From assembly GCA_965277075.1 (NCBI GenBank), contig OZ255707.1, forward strand, positions 2,728,001-2,792,000: a stretch of DNA of 64,000 nt. Reading direction: 5' to 3'. The translations under genes and the position numbers were made by a program. The number at the start of each line of letters is the position of its first letter. Position 1 is the first letter of the stretch. This document shows, piece after piece, positions 34,085-42,869 of the stretch. The notes under the pieces are model-generated. The model saw only the letters and a program-made list of their open reading frames with translations, searched no databases and was not told where the DNA came from. The stretch is from Lustribacter sp965277075. GTDB lineage: Bacteria > Vulcanimicrobiota > Vulcanimicrobiia > Vulcanimicrobiales > Vulcanimicrobiaceae.

Positions 34085-34887
34085 TGCTCGCCGCGACGGC
34101 GACGACGGTCGCGCTCGGCGACGGCGAAGGGACGACGCTTGAGCAGTGGGGTGAGAGCGGCCCGATCCTGCTCTGCGTGCACGGCATCAGTAGTTCGCGC
34201 CGATCGTGGCTGCGGACCGCCGAATATTTGGCGGCATCGTTTCGCGTTTGCGCCTACGATCAGCGCGGGCATGGTGATTCGGCGCGCATCGACGGGCCGA
34301 TGACGCTCGAACGGTCGGTGGCCGATCTCGCCGCCGTCGCGGATGCACTCGGCGATCGCGTACACGCGTTGATCGGTCACTCGTGGGGCGGCGCCGTCGC
34401 TCTGCTCGGTGGCCCGCGTATCGGCGCCGAGCGCGTCATCGCGGTCGACCCCCTGATTCATCAAGCGCCGGGGACGTGGCGCGCCGACTTCGTCGACGAC
34501 CTCGAGCCGGTGCTGACCGTCGCGCCGGACGCTCGCGCGAACGTCATTCGCGAGATGTTTATCGCATTGCCGGCGGTCGAGATCGACGCGAAGGTGCATG
34601 CAATGCGAAACATGTCGCTCGCCTCGGTGGTCGCGCTGGGCGAAGAGAACGGTGCCGACGCGGGGCGCTGGGACCTGCGTCCTGCGCTGCGCGAGTACCC
34701 GTTGCCGCTCTTGATAATGCTCGCCGACCCGACGGAGTCGGTCGTTTCAGCCGGCGATCTGACCACCGTCCGTGCGACGGCCGGCCCGAACGTTCGCGTC
34801 AAGGTGTTCGCCGGCGAGGGTCACGCGCTCGTGCGTACCGCTTTCGAACGATACGCGGGCGCGCTGGAAACGTTTTTGCGCGGCTGA
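34084..34887 (+). CDS. Alpha/beta hydrolase
   Basis: 267 residues. ILLCVHGISSSRRSW, AYDQRGHGDSARIDG, nucleophile elbow LIGHSWGGAVAL and a terminal VFAGEGHALVRTAF give a complete Ser-Asp-His esterase/hydrolase pattern. Both ends overlap neighbours (TGATG junctions), so it is coupled to the dehydrogenase and to the mutase large subunit. Substrate unknown; a CoA-ester or hydroxy-acid ester role would fit the context but is inference. Confidence 0.85.
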   Translation: MLAATATTVALGDGEGTTLEQWGESGPILLCVHGISSSRRSWLRTAEYLAASFRVCAYDQRGHGDSARIDGPMTLERSVADLAAVADALGDRVHALIGHSWGGAVALLGGPRIGAERVIAVDPLIHQAPGTWRADFVDDLEPVLTVAPDARANVIREMFIALPAVEIDAKVHAMRNMSLASVVALGEENGADAGRWDLRPALREYPLPLLIMLADPTESVVSAGDLTTVRATAGPNVRVKVFAGEGHALVRTAFERYAGALETFLRG

Positions 34888-36563
34888 TGCCGCGTTTGAG
34901 GAAACGTCGCCGTACCGCCGAACGTCGGTCGGCTGTGGCAAAGATGATCGAATCGGGTCGGACCGGGCCGGGTTCCGGCGCGACCGATCGAACGATCTCC
35001 GACGTTCCGCTCAAAGCGGTGTACGGCCCCGAGGACACGGCGCAGCTAGATAGCGACCGCGATCTCGCCGCGCCCGGCAGCTACCCGTACACGCGCGGAA
35101 TTCACGCGAACATGTATCGCGACCGGCTATGGACGATGCGGCAGTTCGCCGGTTTCGGCAACGCGCGTCAGACGAACGAGCGGTATCATTTTTTGCTGGC
35201 GCAAGGCCAAACCGGCCTTTCGGTCGCGTTCGATATGCCGACCCTCATGGGCTACGATTCCGATGCGCCCAAAGCGCTCGGCGAGGTCGGCAAGTGCGGC
35301 GTCGCCATCGATTCGGTGCGCGACATGGAGACGCTGTTCGCCGGTATCGATATGGGCGCGATCACGACGTCGATGACGATCAACGGGCCGGCTGCAATCG
35401 TCTTCGCGCAGTACGTCGTTGCCGCCGAGAACAAGGGCATCCCGCGGGCTGCGCTCGGCGGGACGCTGCAGGCAGACATCCTCAAGGAATACATCGCGCA
35501 GAAAGAGTGGATTTTTCCGCCGCGGCCGCACGTGCGCGTCATCGTCGACATGCTGAAATTCTGCACGGCGCAGATGCCGCTCTGGAACACGATCTCGATC
35601 TCCGGCTATCACATACGTGAGGCGGGATCGACCGCCGCGCAGGAGCTCGCGTTCACGCTCGCCGACGGGTTCGCGTACGTCGAAGCGGCCGTAAAGGCCG
35701 GCCTCGACGTCGACGCATTCGCACCGCGGCTGTCATTTTTCTTCAACTCGCACATCGACTTCTTCGAGGAGATCTGCAAATTTCGGGCCGCGCGCCGCAT
35801 CTACGCGCGACGGATGCGCGAGCGGTACGGCGCGCGCGACCCGCGCTCGTGGACGCTGCGTTTTCACACGCAAACGGCGGGCTGCAGCGCGACCGCGCAA
35901 CAGCCGGAGAACAACATCGTGCGGGTCGCCTACGAGGCCATGGCCGCGGTGCTCGGCGGCACGCAATCGCTGCATACGAACTCGATGGACGAAGTGCTCG
36001 CGTTGCCGACCGAAAAGTCGGTGGAAATCGCGCTGCGTACGCAACAGGTGCTGGCCTATGAGACGAACGTGACGAACGTTGCCGACCCGCTCGGCGGTTC
36101 GTACTTCATCGAGTCGCTCACCGACGAACTCGAGCGCCAAGCCGAGGACTACTTCGGCCGAATCGCGGAGTTCGGCGGGGTGATCGAAGCGATCGAAGCG
36201 GGTTTCTTTCAACGCGAAATCGCCGATGCGTCGTACCGGTATCAGCGCTCGTTGGAAACGAAAGACCGCATCATCGTCGGCGTCAACGCGTTTGAACGCG
36301 AGGATGAAGCGACCGGCATCGATTTGCTCAAGATCGGGCGTGAGGTCGAACTCGGGCAGGCGCGCGCCGTGCAAGCCGTCCGGGCCGAACGCGATGCAGC
36401 GGCCGTCGCGGAGACGCTCGCCGCGTTGCAACGCGCGTGCCGCGGCAGCGAGAACGTGATACCGCCGATGATCGATGCCGCCAAAGCGCTTGCGACCGAA
36501 GGCGAGATCGTCGAAGCGATGGTTGCGGTGTTCGGACGCCACACCGAAACGGCTGCGTTCTGA
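34887..36563 (+). CDS. Acyl-CoA mutase large subunit (methylmalonyl-CoA mutase family)
   Basis: 558 residues; ATG overlaps the hydrolase stop. TIM-barrel catalytic half of B12-dependent mutases: YPYTRGIHANMYRDRLWTMR, GLSVAFDMPTLMGYDSDAP, NTISISGYHIREAG and THSMD-like LHTNSMDEVLALPTEKS. No B12-binding domain; that is a separate gene 1.1 kb downstream. At the position of the methylmalonyl-CoA-contacting Tyr this protein has Phe87 (WTMRQF), as in isobutyryl-CoA mutases, while Arg281 in FAPRLSFF is kept as in methylmalonyl-CoA mutase. Substrate is therefore uncertain. Confidence 0.9.
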   Translation: MPRLRKRRRTAERRSAVAKMIESGRTGPGSGATDRTISDVPLKAVYGPEDTAQLDSDRDLAAPGSYPYTRGIHANMYRDRLWTMRQFAGFGNARQTNERYHFLLAQGQTGLSVAFDMPTLMGYDSDAPKALGEVGKCGVAIDSVRDMETLFAGIDMGAITTSMTINGPAAIVFAQYVVAAENKGIPRAALGGTLQADILKEYIAQKEWIFPPRPHVRVIVDMLKFCTAQMPLWNTISISGYHIREAGSTAAQELAFTLADGFAYVEAAVKAGLDVDAFAPRLSFFFNSHIDFFEEICKFRAARRIYARRMRERYGARDPRSWTLRFHTQTAGCSATAQQPENNIVRVAYEAMAAVLGGTQSLHTNSMDEVLALPTEKSVEIALRTQQVLAYETNVTNVADPLGGSYFIESLTDELERQAEDYFGRIAEFGGVIEAIEAGFFQREIADASYRYQRSLETKDRIIVGVNAFEREDEATGIDLLKIGREVELGQARAVQAVRAERDAAAVAETLAALQRACRGSENVIPPMIDAAKALATEGEIVEAMVAVFGRHTETAAF

Positions 36564-37636
36564 CGCGCGTCTGGCGCGACGTGCCCGTCGCCGTGACCGG
36601 TCACACCGGCTTCAAGGGTGCGTGGCTCTGCTCGTGGCTGCTGCGCGCGGGTGCGCGCGTGAGCGGCTTCGCGCTGCCGCCGGAGGGCGATCCGAATCTT
36701 TTTTCGTTGCTGCGCCTCGGCGATCGCATGAACTCGACGTTCGGCGACGTTCGCGACCCAGCGGCAGTCGAGACGTGGCTGCTCTCGGCCGCGCCGTCCG
36801 TCGTGTTCCATCTGGCCGCGCAGCCCATCGTGTTGCTTTCGATCGAAGATCCGGTCGGGACGTTCGCAACGAACATCATGGGAACGGTGCACGTCCTCGA
36901 CGCGATCCGGCGCGCACCGTCGGTGCGGGCCGCGGTCATCGTGACGAGTGACAAGTGTTACGAGAACACCGGATCGGAATGGCCGTATCGCGAGATCGAT
37001 CCGATGGGCGGCAAAGATCCGTACAGTGCGAGCAAGGGCGCGGCCGAGCTTGCGACGGCCGCCTATCGCCGGACGTATTTTTCCGAACGCGTCGCCGTTG
37101 CGACCGCGCGAGCCGGCAACGTCATCGGCGGCGGTGACTGGTCGCGTGACCGGATCGTGCCCGACATCGTGCGTGCGCTCGTCGACGGCCGCGAACCGGT
37201 GCTGCGCTTCCCGGCCGCGGTTCGCCCCTGGCAGCATGTTCTCGACGCCCTATCCGGCTATGTGCTGCTCGCCGAACGGTTGCAGACCGACCGCGGCGCC
37301 GCAACCGGTTGGAACTTCGGGCCGTCCGAGGAATCCATTCGAACGGTGGCCGACGTGACTGGTCGCTTCCTCGAAACGTGGGGTGCGCAACAACGGCACG
37401 TCCTCGAGGGGAACGGCGCCCGGCACGAAGCGGCGACGCTGCTGCTCGATTCCTCGCGCGCACGTTCGCGGCTCGCGTGGCGGCCGCGGCTGACGTTCGA
37501 CGACGCGATTGCGTGGAGCGCCGAGTGGTACCGCGGTTGGCACGATGGCGCCGACCCGCAGGCGGTCACCGCTGAGCAGCTCGTGCGCTATGACGCGGTG
37601 AACGCAGCCCTCGTAGAGAACACCGACATATCGTGA
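36560..37636 (+). CDS. rfbG: CDP-glucose 4,6-dehydratase-like SDR with apparent CUG start
   Basis: VAVTGHTGFKGAWLCSWLL, VIVTSDKCYEN, PYSASKGAAELATAAYRRT and GNVIGGGDWSRDRIVPD are diagnostic of the RfbG family (CDP-glucose to CDP-4-keto-6-deoxyglucose). The conserved VWRDVPVAVTGH begins upstream of the first GTG (36581); the only upstream codon without running into the mutase is CTG 36560, placed as CTGA over the mutase stop. From there the protein is 358 residues, as expected. Odd neighbour: it separates the two mutase subunits. Confidence 0.85.
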   Translation: MTRVWRDVPVAVTGHTGFKGAWLCSWLLRAGARVSGFALPPEGDPNLFSLLRLGDRMNSTFGDVRDPAAVETWLLSAAPSVVFHLAAQPIVLLSIEDPVGTFATNIMGTVHVLDAIRRAPSVRAAVIVTSDKCYENTGSEWPYREIDPMGGKDPYSASKGAAELATAAYRRTYFSERVAVATARAGNVIGGGDWSRDRIVPDIVRALVDGREPVLRFPAAVRPWQHVLDALSGYVLLAERLQTDRGAATGWNFGPSEESIRTVADVTGRFLETWGAQQRHVLEGNGARHEAATLLLDSSRARSRLAWRPRLTFDDAIAWSAEWYRGWHDGADPQAVTAEQLVRYDAVNAALVENTDIS

Positions 37637-38073
37637 ATTCGGGACTCGGGACGACGACGGCGATTCGGCCGCTGCGCGTCATCATCGCGAAGGCGGGGCT
37701 GGACGGCCACGATCGCGGTGCCAAGGTGATCGCGCGCGCGTTGCGCGACGCCGGCATGGAAGTGATCTACACGGGGCTTTTCCAGACACCCGAGCAAATC
37801 GTTCAGACCGCGATCCAAGAAGACGCCGACGGCATCGGTCTTTCGATCCTCTCGGGCGCGCACATGACGCTCTTCCCGCTCGTCGTCGAAGCGCTGCGCG
37901 AGCAGAACGCGAACGACATCGTATTTTTCGGCGGCGGGACGATTCCGGCCGACGACGCCGCCGAGCTCAAGCGGCTCGGGGTGCGCGAAATCTTTACCCC
38001 CGGCGCACCGCTGGCAGATATCGTGGCGTTCGTCGAACGCGAGTGCGGCGAGAGACGCGCCGACGTTGGCTGA
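37633..38073 (+). CDS. Cobalamin-binding subunit of the acyl-CoA mutase
   Basis: 146 residues; GTG overlaps the preceding stop (GTGA). The B12 signature D-x-H-x-x-G is in AGLDGHDRGAK (His26 should be the lower axial cobalt ligand), followed by GLSILSGAHMTLF and VFFGGGTIP. This is the free-standing small subunit that complements the large subunit 1.1 kb upstream. Its end overlaps gltX by 8 bp. Confidence 0.93.
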   Translation: MNSGLGTTTAIRPLRVIIAKAGLDGHDRGAKVIARALRDAGMEVIYTGLFQTPEQIVQTAIQEDADGIGLSILSGAHMTLFPLVVEALREQNANDIVFFGGGTIPADDAAELKRLGVREIFTPGAPLADIVAFVERECGERRADVG

Positions 38074-39562
38074 CGAACGTCCGGTGCGCACGCGCATCGC
38101 GCCCTCGCCGACCGGCGACCCGCATGTCGGGACGGCCTATGTCGCATTGGTGAACTATTGCTTCGCGAAGAAGCACGGCGGCCAGTTCTTGCTGCGGATC
38201 GAGGACACCGATCGTGCGCGCAGCACGTCCGACTCGGAATCCGCCATTCTCGCGTCGTTGCGTTGGCTCGGCCTCTCGTGGGACGAGGGCCCGGATGTCG
38301 GCGGACCCAACGGCCCGTACCGTCAGAGCGAACGAACGGCGATCTATCGCGAACACGTCGACCGGCTCCTCGCCGAGGGCCACGCATTCCGCTGCTTCTG
38401 TACGCCGCAACGGCTCGAAGAGATGCGCGAGTCGCAACGCCTCGCGAAGCTGGCGCCGCGCTATGACGGACGCTGTCTTGCGATACCGCTGGCCGAGTCG
38501 CACGACCGCGCGCAGCGCGAACCGTACGTGATCCGGCTGCGCGTCCCCGATATCGGGACGGCCGTCGTGCACGACGTGCGCCGGGGCCCGGTGCTCTTCG
38601 AGTGGGCGACGGTCGACATGCAAGTGCTGATGAAATCGGACGGCATGCCGACGTATCATCTCGCGAACGTCGTCGACGATCACCTGATGGGAATCACGCA
38701 CGTTTTGCGCGGTGAAGAGTGGATGTCGTCGGCGCCCAAGCACCTGTTGCTCTACACGTATTTCGGTTGGGAGCCGCCGGTGTTCGTGCACCTGCCGCTC
38801 TTGCGAAATCCCGATAAGAGCAAACTCAGCAAACGCAAGAATCCGACCAGCATTCTGTTCTACGAGCGCATGGGGTACGTTCCCGAGGCTCTGTTGAATT
38901 TTCTTGGACTGCTGATGGGGTCGGCCACGGACGGCGAGGAGATGCTCTCGCTCGCACAACTGATCGAGCATTTCGACGTCGAGCACATCGCCGTTGCCGG
39001 GCCGGTCTTCGACGTCGCGAAACTCGATTGGCTCAACGGAAAGTATCTGCGCGACTTGCCGGCCGGAGAATTCGTCGAACGGTTGTTGTCGTGGTCGGGC
39101 GGCCGCGAGCGTTTCGCGCACGTCGCGTCGCTCGCGCAACTGCGCATGGAGCGGATGAGTGACGTAGGGCCGCTGCTCGCGTTCTTCTACGCGGGACGCA
39201 TCGCGCCCGCGCGCGAGGCGTTGCTCGCAGGCAGCAAGCTCGCGCCGGACGACGTGCGCCGCGCGCTTGCGCTTGCGATGTGGGAGCTCGACGCGATGCA
39301 GCCCTTCGATCGCGCGATGATCGAAGCGACGCTCAAAGGCGTCGGCGAACGGATCGACCGCAAGTTCCGCGATCTCGCGCGCATCTTCTACGTTGCAATG
39401 ACCGGCAGCGCGACGTCGGTCCCGCTTTTCGAAGCGATGGAGATTCTCGGCCGCGACATGTGCCGCGAGCGCTTTCGCAATGCACTCGACGCGCTCGGCG
39501 GCGTGACGTCGGCGGAAGAACGCGATTGGCGTGCGAGCGATGCGCAGGCCGGCGCGGCATGA
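38066..39562 (+). CDS. gltX: Glutamate-tRNA ligase
   Basis: 498 residues with a TTG start. HIGH-equivalent APSPTGDPHVGTAY (about 12-25), RIEDTDRARS, a CxC pair in FRCFCTPQ, HVLRGEEWMSSAPKH, and the KMSKS-equivalent KLSKRKNP. The C-terminal helical anticodon-binding region is complete. It makes Glu-tRNA; whether it also charges tRNA-Gln cannot be told here. Overlaps both neighbours and shares an operon with glmU. Confidence 0.96.
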   Translation: MADERPVRTRIAPSPTGDPHVGTAYVALVNYCFAKKHGGQFLLRIEDTDRARSTSDSESAILASLRWLGLSWDEGPDVGGPNGPYRQSERTAIYREHVDRLLAEGHAFRCFCTPQRLEEMRESQRLAKLAPRYDGRCLAIPLAESHDRAQREPYVIRLRVPDIGTAVVHDVRRGPVLFEWATVDMQVLMKSDGMPTYHLANVVDDHLMGITHVLRGEEWMSSAPKHLLLYTYFGWEPPVFVHLPLLRNPDKSKLSKRKNPTSILFYERMGYVPEALLNFLGLLMGSATDGEEMLSLAQLIEHFDVEHIAVAGPVFDVAKLDWLNGKYLRDLPAGEFVERLLSWSGGRERFAHVASLAQLRMERMSDVGPLLAFFYAGRIAPAREALLAGSKLAPDDVRRALALAMWELDAMQPFDRAMIEATLKGVGERIDRKFRDLARIFYVAMTGSATSVPLFEAMEILGRDMCRERFRNALDALGGVTSAEERDWRASDAQAGAA

Positions 39563-40908
39563 CGCGCGCGATCGTGCTTGCGGCCGGGAAGGGCACGCGC
39601 ATGCGGTCGCGCGAGCCCAAGGTGCTGCACGATCTCTGCGGTCGTCCGATGCTCTGGCACGTGCTGGAGGCGTTGCGTGCCACCGGCGTCGGGGAAATCC
39701 TCGTCGTAACCAGCCCCGAACTCGAGCCGGCGCTTGCGGCGTTCGACGTCGCGGGCGTCGTGCAAGAACCGCAACACGGCACCGGTCACGCGGTGCAGAT
39801 TGCGCTGGCGGCGCTCGAACCGGGCGATGCGACGATCGTGATCGCGAACGGCGACATGCCGCTGGTCGATCGTACGATCTTCGAAGACGTGCAAGCCGCC
39901 GTCGACGCCGACGCGGGTACCGCGCTTGCGCTCGTCACCGCGAAGATGCCCTTGCCGTCGAGTTTCGGACGCATCGTCCGGCGCGACGCGACCGTCGAGC
40001 GGATCGTCGAATTTCGTGACGCGACGTCCGCCGAGCGCGACATCGACGAGATGAACGCGGGCATCTACGCGTTCGACGAGCGCGCGCTGCGCAGCGTGAT
40101 CGGGCGGCTCAGCGACGACAACGCGCAACATGAGTTCTATCTCACCGACACGGTCGCACTCCTCGCCGCCGAATCGCGTCGCGTCGTTCCGGTGCAGGCG
40201 ATCGATTATCGGCTCGTGCTTGGTGTCAACGACCGCGTCGAGCTGGCGCTGGCGCGAGCGACGATGAACGAGCGGCTCGCGCACATCCACATGCGTGCCG
40301 GGGTGACGATCGTTGATCCGGCGACGACCTATCTCGAGCCCGGCGTAGCGATCGGTCTCGACACCGTGATTGCGCCCAACACCGCGATCGGACGTGGTAC
40401 CACGATCGGCGAGCGAGCGCGAATCGGACCCAACACGCGACTGGTCAACGCGCAGATCGGCGACGACGTCACGATCGTCGATAGCGTCGTGCGCGACACG
40501 TTTGTTGCGCAGCATGCGACGATCGGTCCGTTTGCGCACCTGCGCGGAGGCACCGCGATCGGCCGCAACGTGCACATCGGAAACTTCGTGGAAGTGAAGA
40601 ACACGCGCGTCGCCGATGGCGTCAAGGCCGGCCACCTGGCCTATCTCGGCGACGCGACGATCGGCGAGCGGGCAAACATCGGCGCGGGTACGATCACGTG
40701 TAATTTCGACGGTGAGAAAAAGAACGCGACCGAGATCGGACGCGATGCGTTCATCGGTTCGAACACGTCGCTCGTGGCGCCGATCTCGATCGGTGAAGGT
40801 GCGCTGACCGGTGCGGGCGCGGTCGTCATTCGCGACGTCGCGCCGGGCGAACGGGTCGTCGGCAACCCGGCGCACTCGCTCGCGGCCAAGAAGACCGCGT
40901 CGACCTGA
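39559..40908 (+). CDS. glmU: Bifunctional UDP-GlcNAc pyrophosphorylase / GlcN-1-P acetyltransferase
   Basis: 449 residues; ATG overlaps the gltX stop (ATGA). N-terminal nucleotidyltransferase: VLAAGKGTRMRSREPKVLH, QHGTGHAVQIAL and IANGDMPLV. C-terminal left-handed beta-helix of hexapeptide repeats with the acetyltransferase site (GNFVEVKNTRV, HLAYLGDATIGERANIGAG, NFDGEKKN). Makes UDP-GlcNAc for peptidoglycan and envelope glycans. The usual glmU-prs-ctc-pth-uvrB neighbours lie about 5 kb further on. Confidence 0.97.
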   Translation: MTRAIVLAAGKGTRMRSREPKVLHDLCGRPMLWHVLEALRATGVGEILVVTSPELEPALAAFDVAGVVQEPQHGTGHAVQIALAALEPGDATIVIANGDMPLVDRTIFEDVQAAVDADAGTALALVTAKMPLPSSFGRIVRRDATVERIVEFRDATSAERDIDEMNAGIYAFDERALRSVIGRLSDDNAQHEFYLTDTVALLAAESRRVVPVQAIDYRLVLGVNDRVELALARATMNERLAHIHMRAGVTIVDPATTYLEPGVAIGLDTVIAPNTAIGRGTTIGERARIGPNTRLVNAQIGDDVTIVDSVVRDTFVAQHATIGPFAHLRGGTAIGRNVHIGNFVEVKNTRVADGVKAGHLAYLGDATIGERANIGAGTITCNFDGEKKNATEIGRDAFIGSNTSLVAPISIGEGALTGAGAVVIRDVAPGERVVGNPAHSLAAKKTAST

Positions 40909-42155
40909 CCAACACCGAACCGCTCCGGATTCCGTCGTACGTTCTTTTCTGGTGCACGCGAATCTGCACGACGATCGCCCTTCAAATGATCGCCGTCTCG
41001 GTCGGCTGGCAGATGTACGACTTGACCCACAGTGCTCTGGCCCTCGGCCTCGTGGGTCTTGCGCAATTCATGCCGCTACTCGCGCTGTTGTTTGTCGTCG
41101 GCCCGGTAATCGATCGCTACGACCGGCGGTCGGTCGCGCGTGCCGCGCAAGCAATAAGCGCGGCGGCGTGCGCGGTGCTCTTCGTCGCGACACTTCGCGG
41201 GTTTGCGCAGCCGGCGCTGATCTATGCGATGGTGACGGTGTTCGGTGTCGGGCGCGCATTCGAGCAGCCGTCACTGGCGTCGCTGCTCCCGAACATCGTC
41301 GAAGCCGAACTCATTCCGGCGGCGACCGCGCGCATGTCGATGGCGCAGCAGACCGCGATCATCATCGGTCCTGCGATCGGCGGCGTGTTGTTCGCGCTCA
41401 ATCCGGCGACCCCGTATGCCGTCGCCGCCATCGGCTACGTAACGGCGTTGATCTTGCTCGCATTCGTGCGCGCGATTGGTCCACAGCGCGAACGGCCGCC
41501 GTCATCGATCTTCGGGGGACTCGCGTTCATGCGCCGGACGCCGGTGGTGCTCGGCGCGGTGTCGCTCGATCTGTTCGCCGTGCTCCTCGGCGGTGCGACG
41601 GCGTTGTTGCCGATCTACGCGCGTGAGATTCTGGTCATCGGGCCATCCGGGCTCGGTCTGCTGCGCACGGCGCCGGCCGTCGGCGCGTTGGCATCGTCGA
41701 TCGCGGTGAGCCGCTACCCGATCCGCAAGCACGCCGGGCGTATCATGTTCGGTTCGGTGATCGCGTTCGGTTTCGCGACGATCGTCTTCGGTGTGTCGCG
41801 CTCGTTCGTGCTCTCGTTCGCAGCGCTTGCGTTCCTCGGCGCGTCCGATGTGCTCAGCGTGGTCATTCGCTCGTCGCTCGTCGCGTTGCGGACGCCCGAC
41901 GACATGCGCGGACGTGTGAACGCCGTCAATTCACTCTTCATCGGAACCTCGAATCAGCTCGGCGAGTTCGAGTCCGGCGTCACGGCGGCGTGGCTCGGGC
42001 CGGTCGAGGCCGTTGTCATCGGCGGCGCCGGATCGGTCCTCGTCGCGCTGCTGTGGTCGCGCCTCTTCCCCGGCCTGGCGGCTGCCGACGACCTGCACGA
42101 GCGCGTTGACGCGCCGGCCGTCGAGGCCGAGGCGGAGGCAACCGCGGGAGTTTGA
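40905..42155 (+). CDS. MFS transporter (EntS/DHA3-like) with apparent CUG start
   Basis: The first transmembrane helix (SYVLFWCTRICTTIALQMIA) and its preceding LRIPSY begin upstream of the first ATG (40986), which would cut helix 1 in half. The frame holds no ATG, GTG or TTG upstream; CTG 40905 overlaps the glmU stop as CTGA. From there, 416 residues with about 10-12 helices, the loop motif GPVIDRYDRRSVARA after helix 2 and ARMSMAQQTAIIIGPAIGG, as in EntS-like exporters. Substrate unknown. Confidence 0.85.
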   Translation: MTNTEPLRIPSYVLFWCTRICTTIALQMIAVSVGWQMYDLTHSALALGLVGLAQFMPLLALLFVVGPVIDRYDRRSVARAAQAISAAACAVLFVATLRGFAQPALIYAMVTVFGVGRAFEQPSLASLLPNIVEAELIPAATARMSMAQQTAIIIGPAIGGVLFALNPATPYAVAAIGYVTALILLAFVRAIGPQRERPPSSIFGGLAFMRRTPVVLGAVSLDLFAVLLGGATALLPIYAREILVIGPSGLGLLRTAPAVGALASSIAVSRYPIRKHAGRIMFGSVIAFGFATIVFGVSRSFVLSFAALAFLGASDVLSVVIRSSLVALRTPDDMRGRVNAVNSLFIGTSNQLGEFESGVTAAWLGPVEAVVIGGAGSVLVALLWSRLFPGLAAADDLHERVDAPAVEAEAEATAGV

Positions 42156-42206
42156 ATGTCAGCGAGCTTGCATCCGGCGCGCGGTGCGGGGCGTAGTATA
42201 AGCGAC

Positions 42207-42836
42207 ATGACGACTCGCATCCGCTTCGCCCTCGGTCTGGTTCTCGCGTTTTCCGCCGTCACCGGCATCGGCGGCTTGCGGCCGGCGGCGGCCGCTCCGA
42301 CGGCGACCGCCGTCTTCGCCGGCGGCTGCTTCTGGGGCATGGAGGCGGTCTTCGGCGCGTTACACGGCGTCAAGCAAACGATGCCGGGGTATACCGGCGG
42401 AAACGCCGATACCGCGCACTACGAGATGGTCAGCACCGGCTCGACCGGTCACGCGGAGTCGGTTCGGGTCACCTACGATCCTTCGGCGATCAGTTACGAA
42501 GAGCTGCTCGACGTGTACTTTCGCATCGCGCACGATCCGACCGAGCTCAACCGCCAGGGTCCCGACGACGGCACGCAATATCGCTCGGCAATTTTTCCGC
42601 TCAACAATGCGCAGCGGCTAGCCGCGGTGGCGTCGATCAAAAAATTCACGGCGGACCACGCTTTCGGTGCTCCGATCGTGACGAAGATCGAAGCGTATCA
42701 CGGATTTTTTCCGGCCGAGGAATACCATCGCAATTTCGTTTCGCGGAATCCGACCTACCCGTACGTCGTCGTGAACGATCTCCCCAAACTCGCCGAACTG
42801 AAGAAGACGTACCCGCAGCTCATCGCAGCAAAGTAA
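42207..42836 (+). CDS. msrA: Exported peptide-methionine (S)-S-oxide reductase
   Basis: 209 residues from ATG 42207, which opens a signal peptide (RFALGLVLAFSAVTGIGG ... AAA). The catalytic motif GGCFWGMEAVF (Cys41) is followed by GYTGGNADTAHYEMVSTGSTGHAESV and PEEYHRNF-like AEEYHRNFVSRNP, complete for MsrA. It reduces methionine-S-sulfoxide in proteins, here probably in the periplasm, and would need a periplasmic reductant. A start at 42156 is possible but would bury the signal sequence. Confidence 0.92.
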   Translation: MTTRIRFALGLVLAFSAVTGIGGLRPAAAAPTATAVFAGGCFWGMEAVFGALHGVKQTMPGYTGGNADTAHYEMVSTGSTGHAESVRVTYDPSAISYEELLDVYFRIAHDPTELNRQGPDDGTQYRSAIFPLNNAQRLAAVASIKKFTADHAFGAPIVTKIEAYHGFFPAEEYHRNFVSRNPTYPYVVVNDLPKLAELKKTYPQLIAAK

Positions 42837-42869
42837 GGCGTCCGGCGCGAGCGCGCCGAACGTCCCGCG

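Noticed and set aside
34383..34886. In-frame upstream extension of the mutase large subunit
   Set aside because: Overlaps the hydrolase gene in another frame; Arg/Pro-rich shadow composition. The TGATG start at 34887 is adequate.
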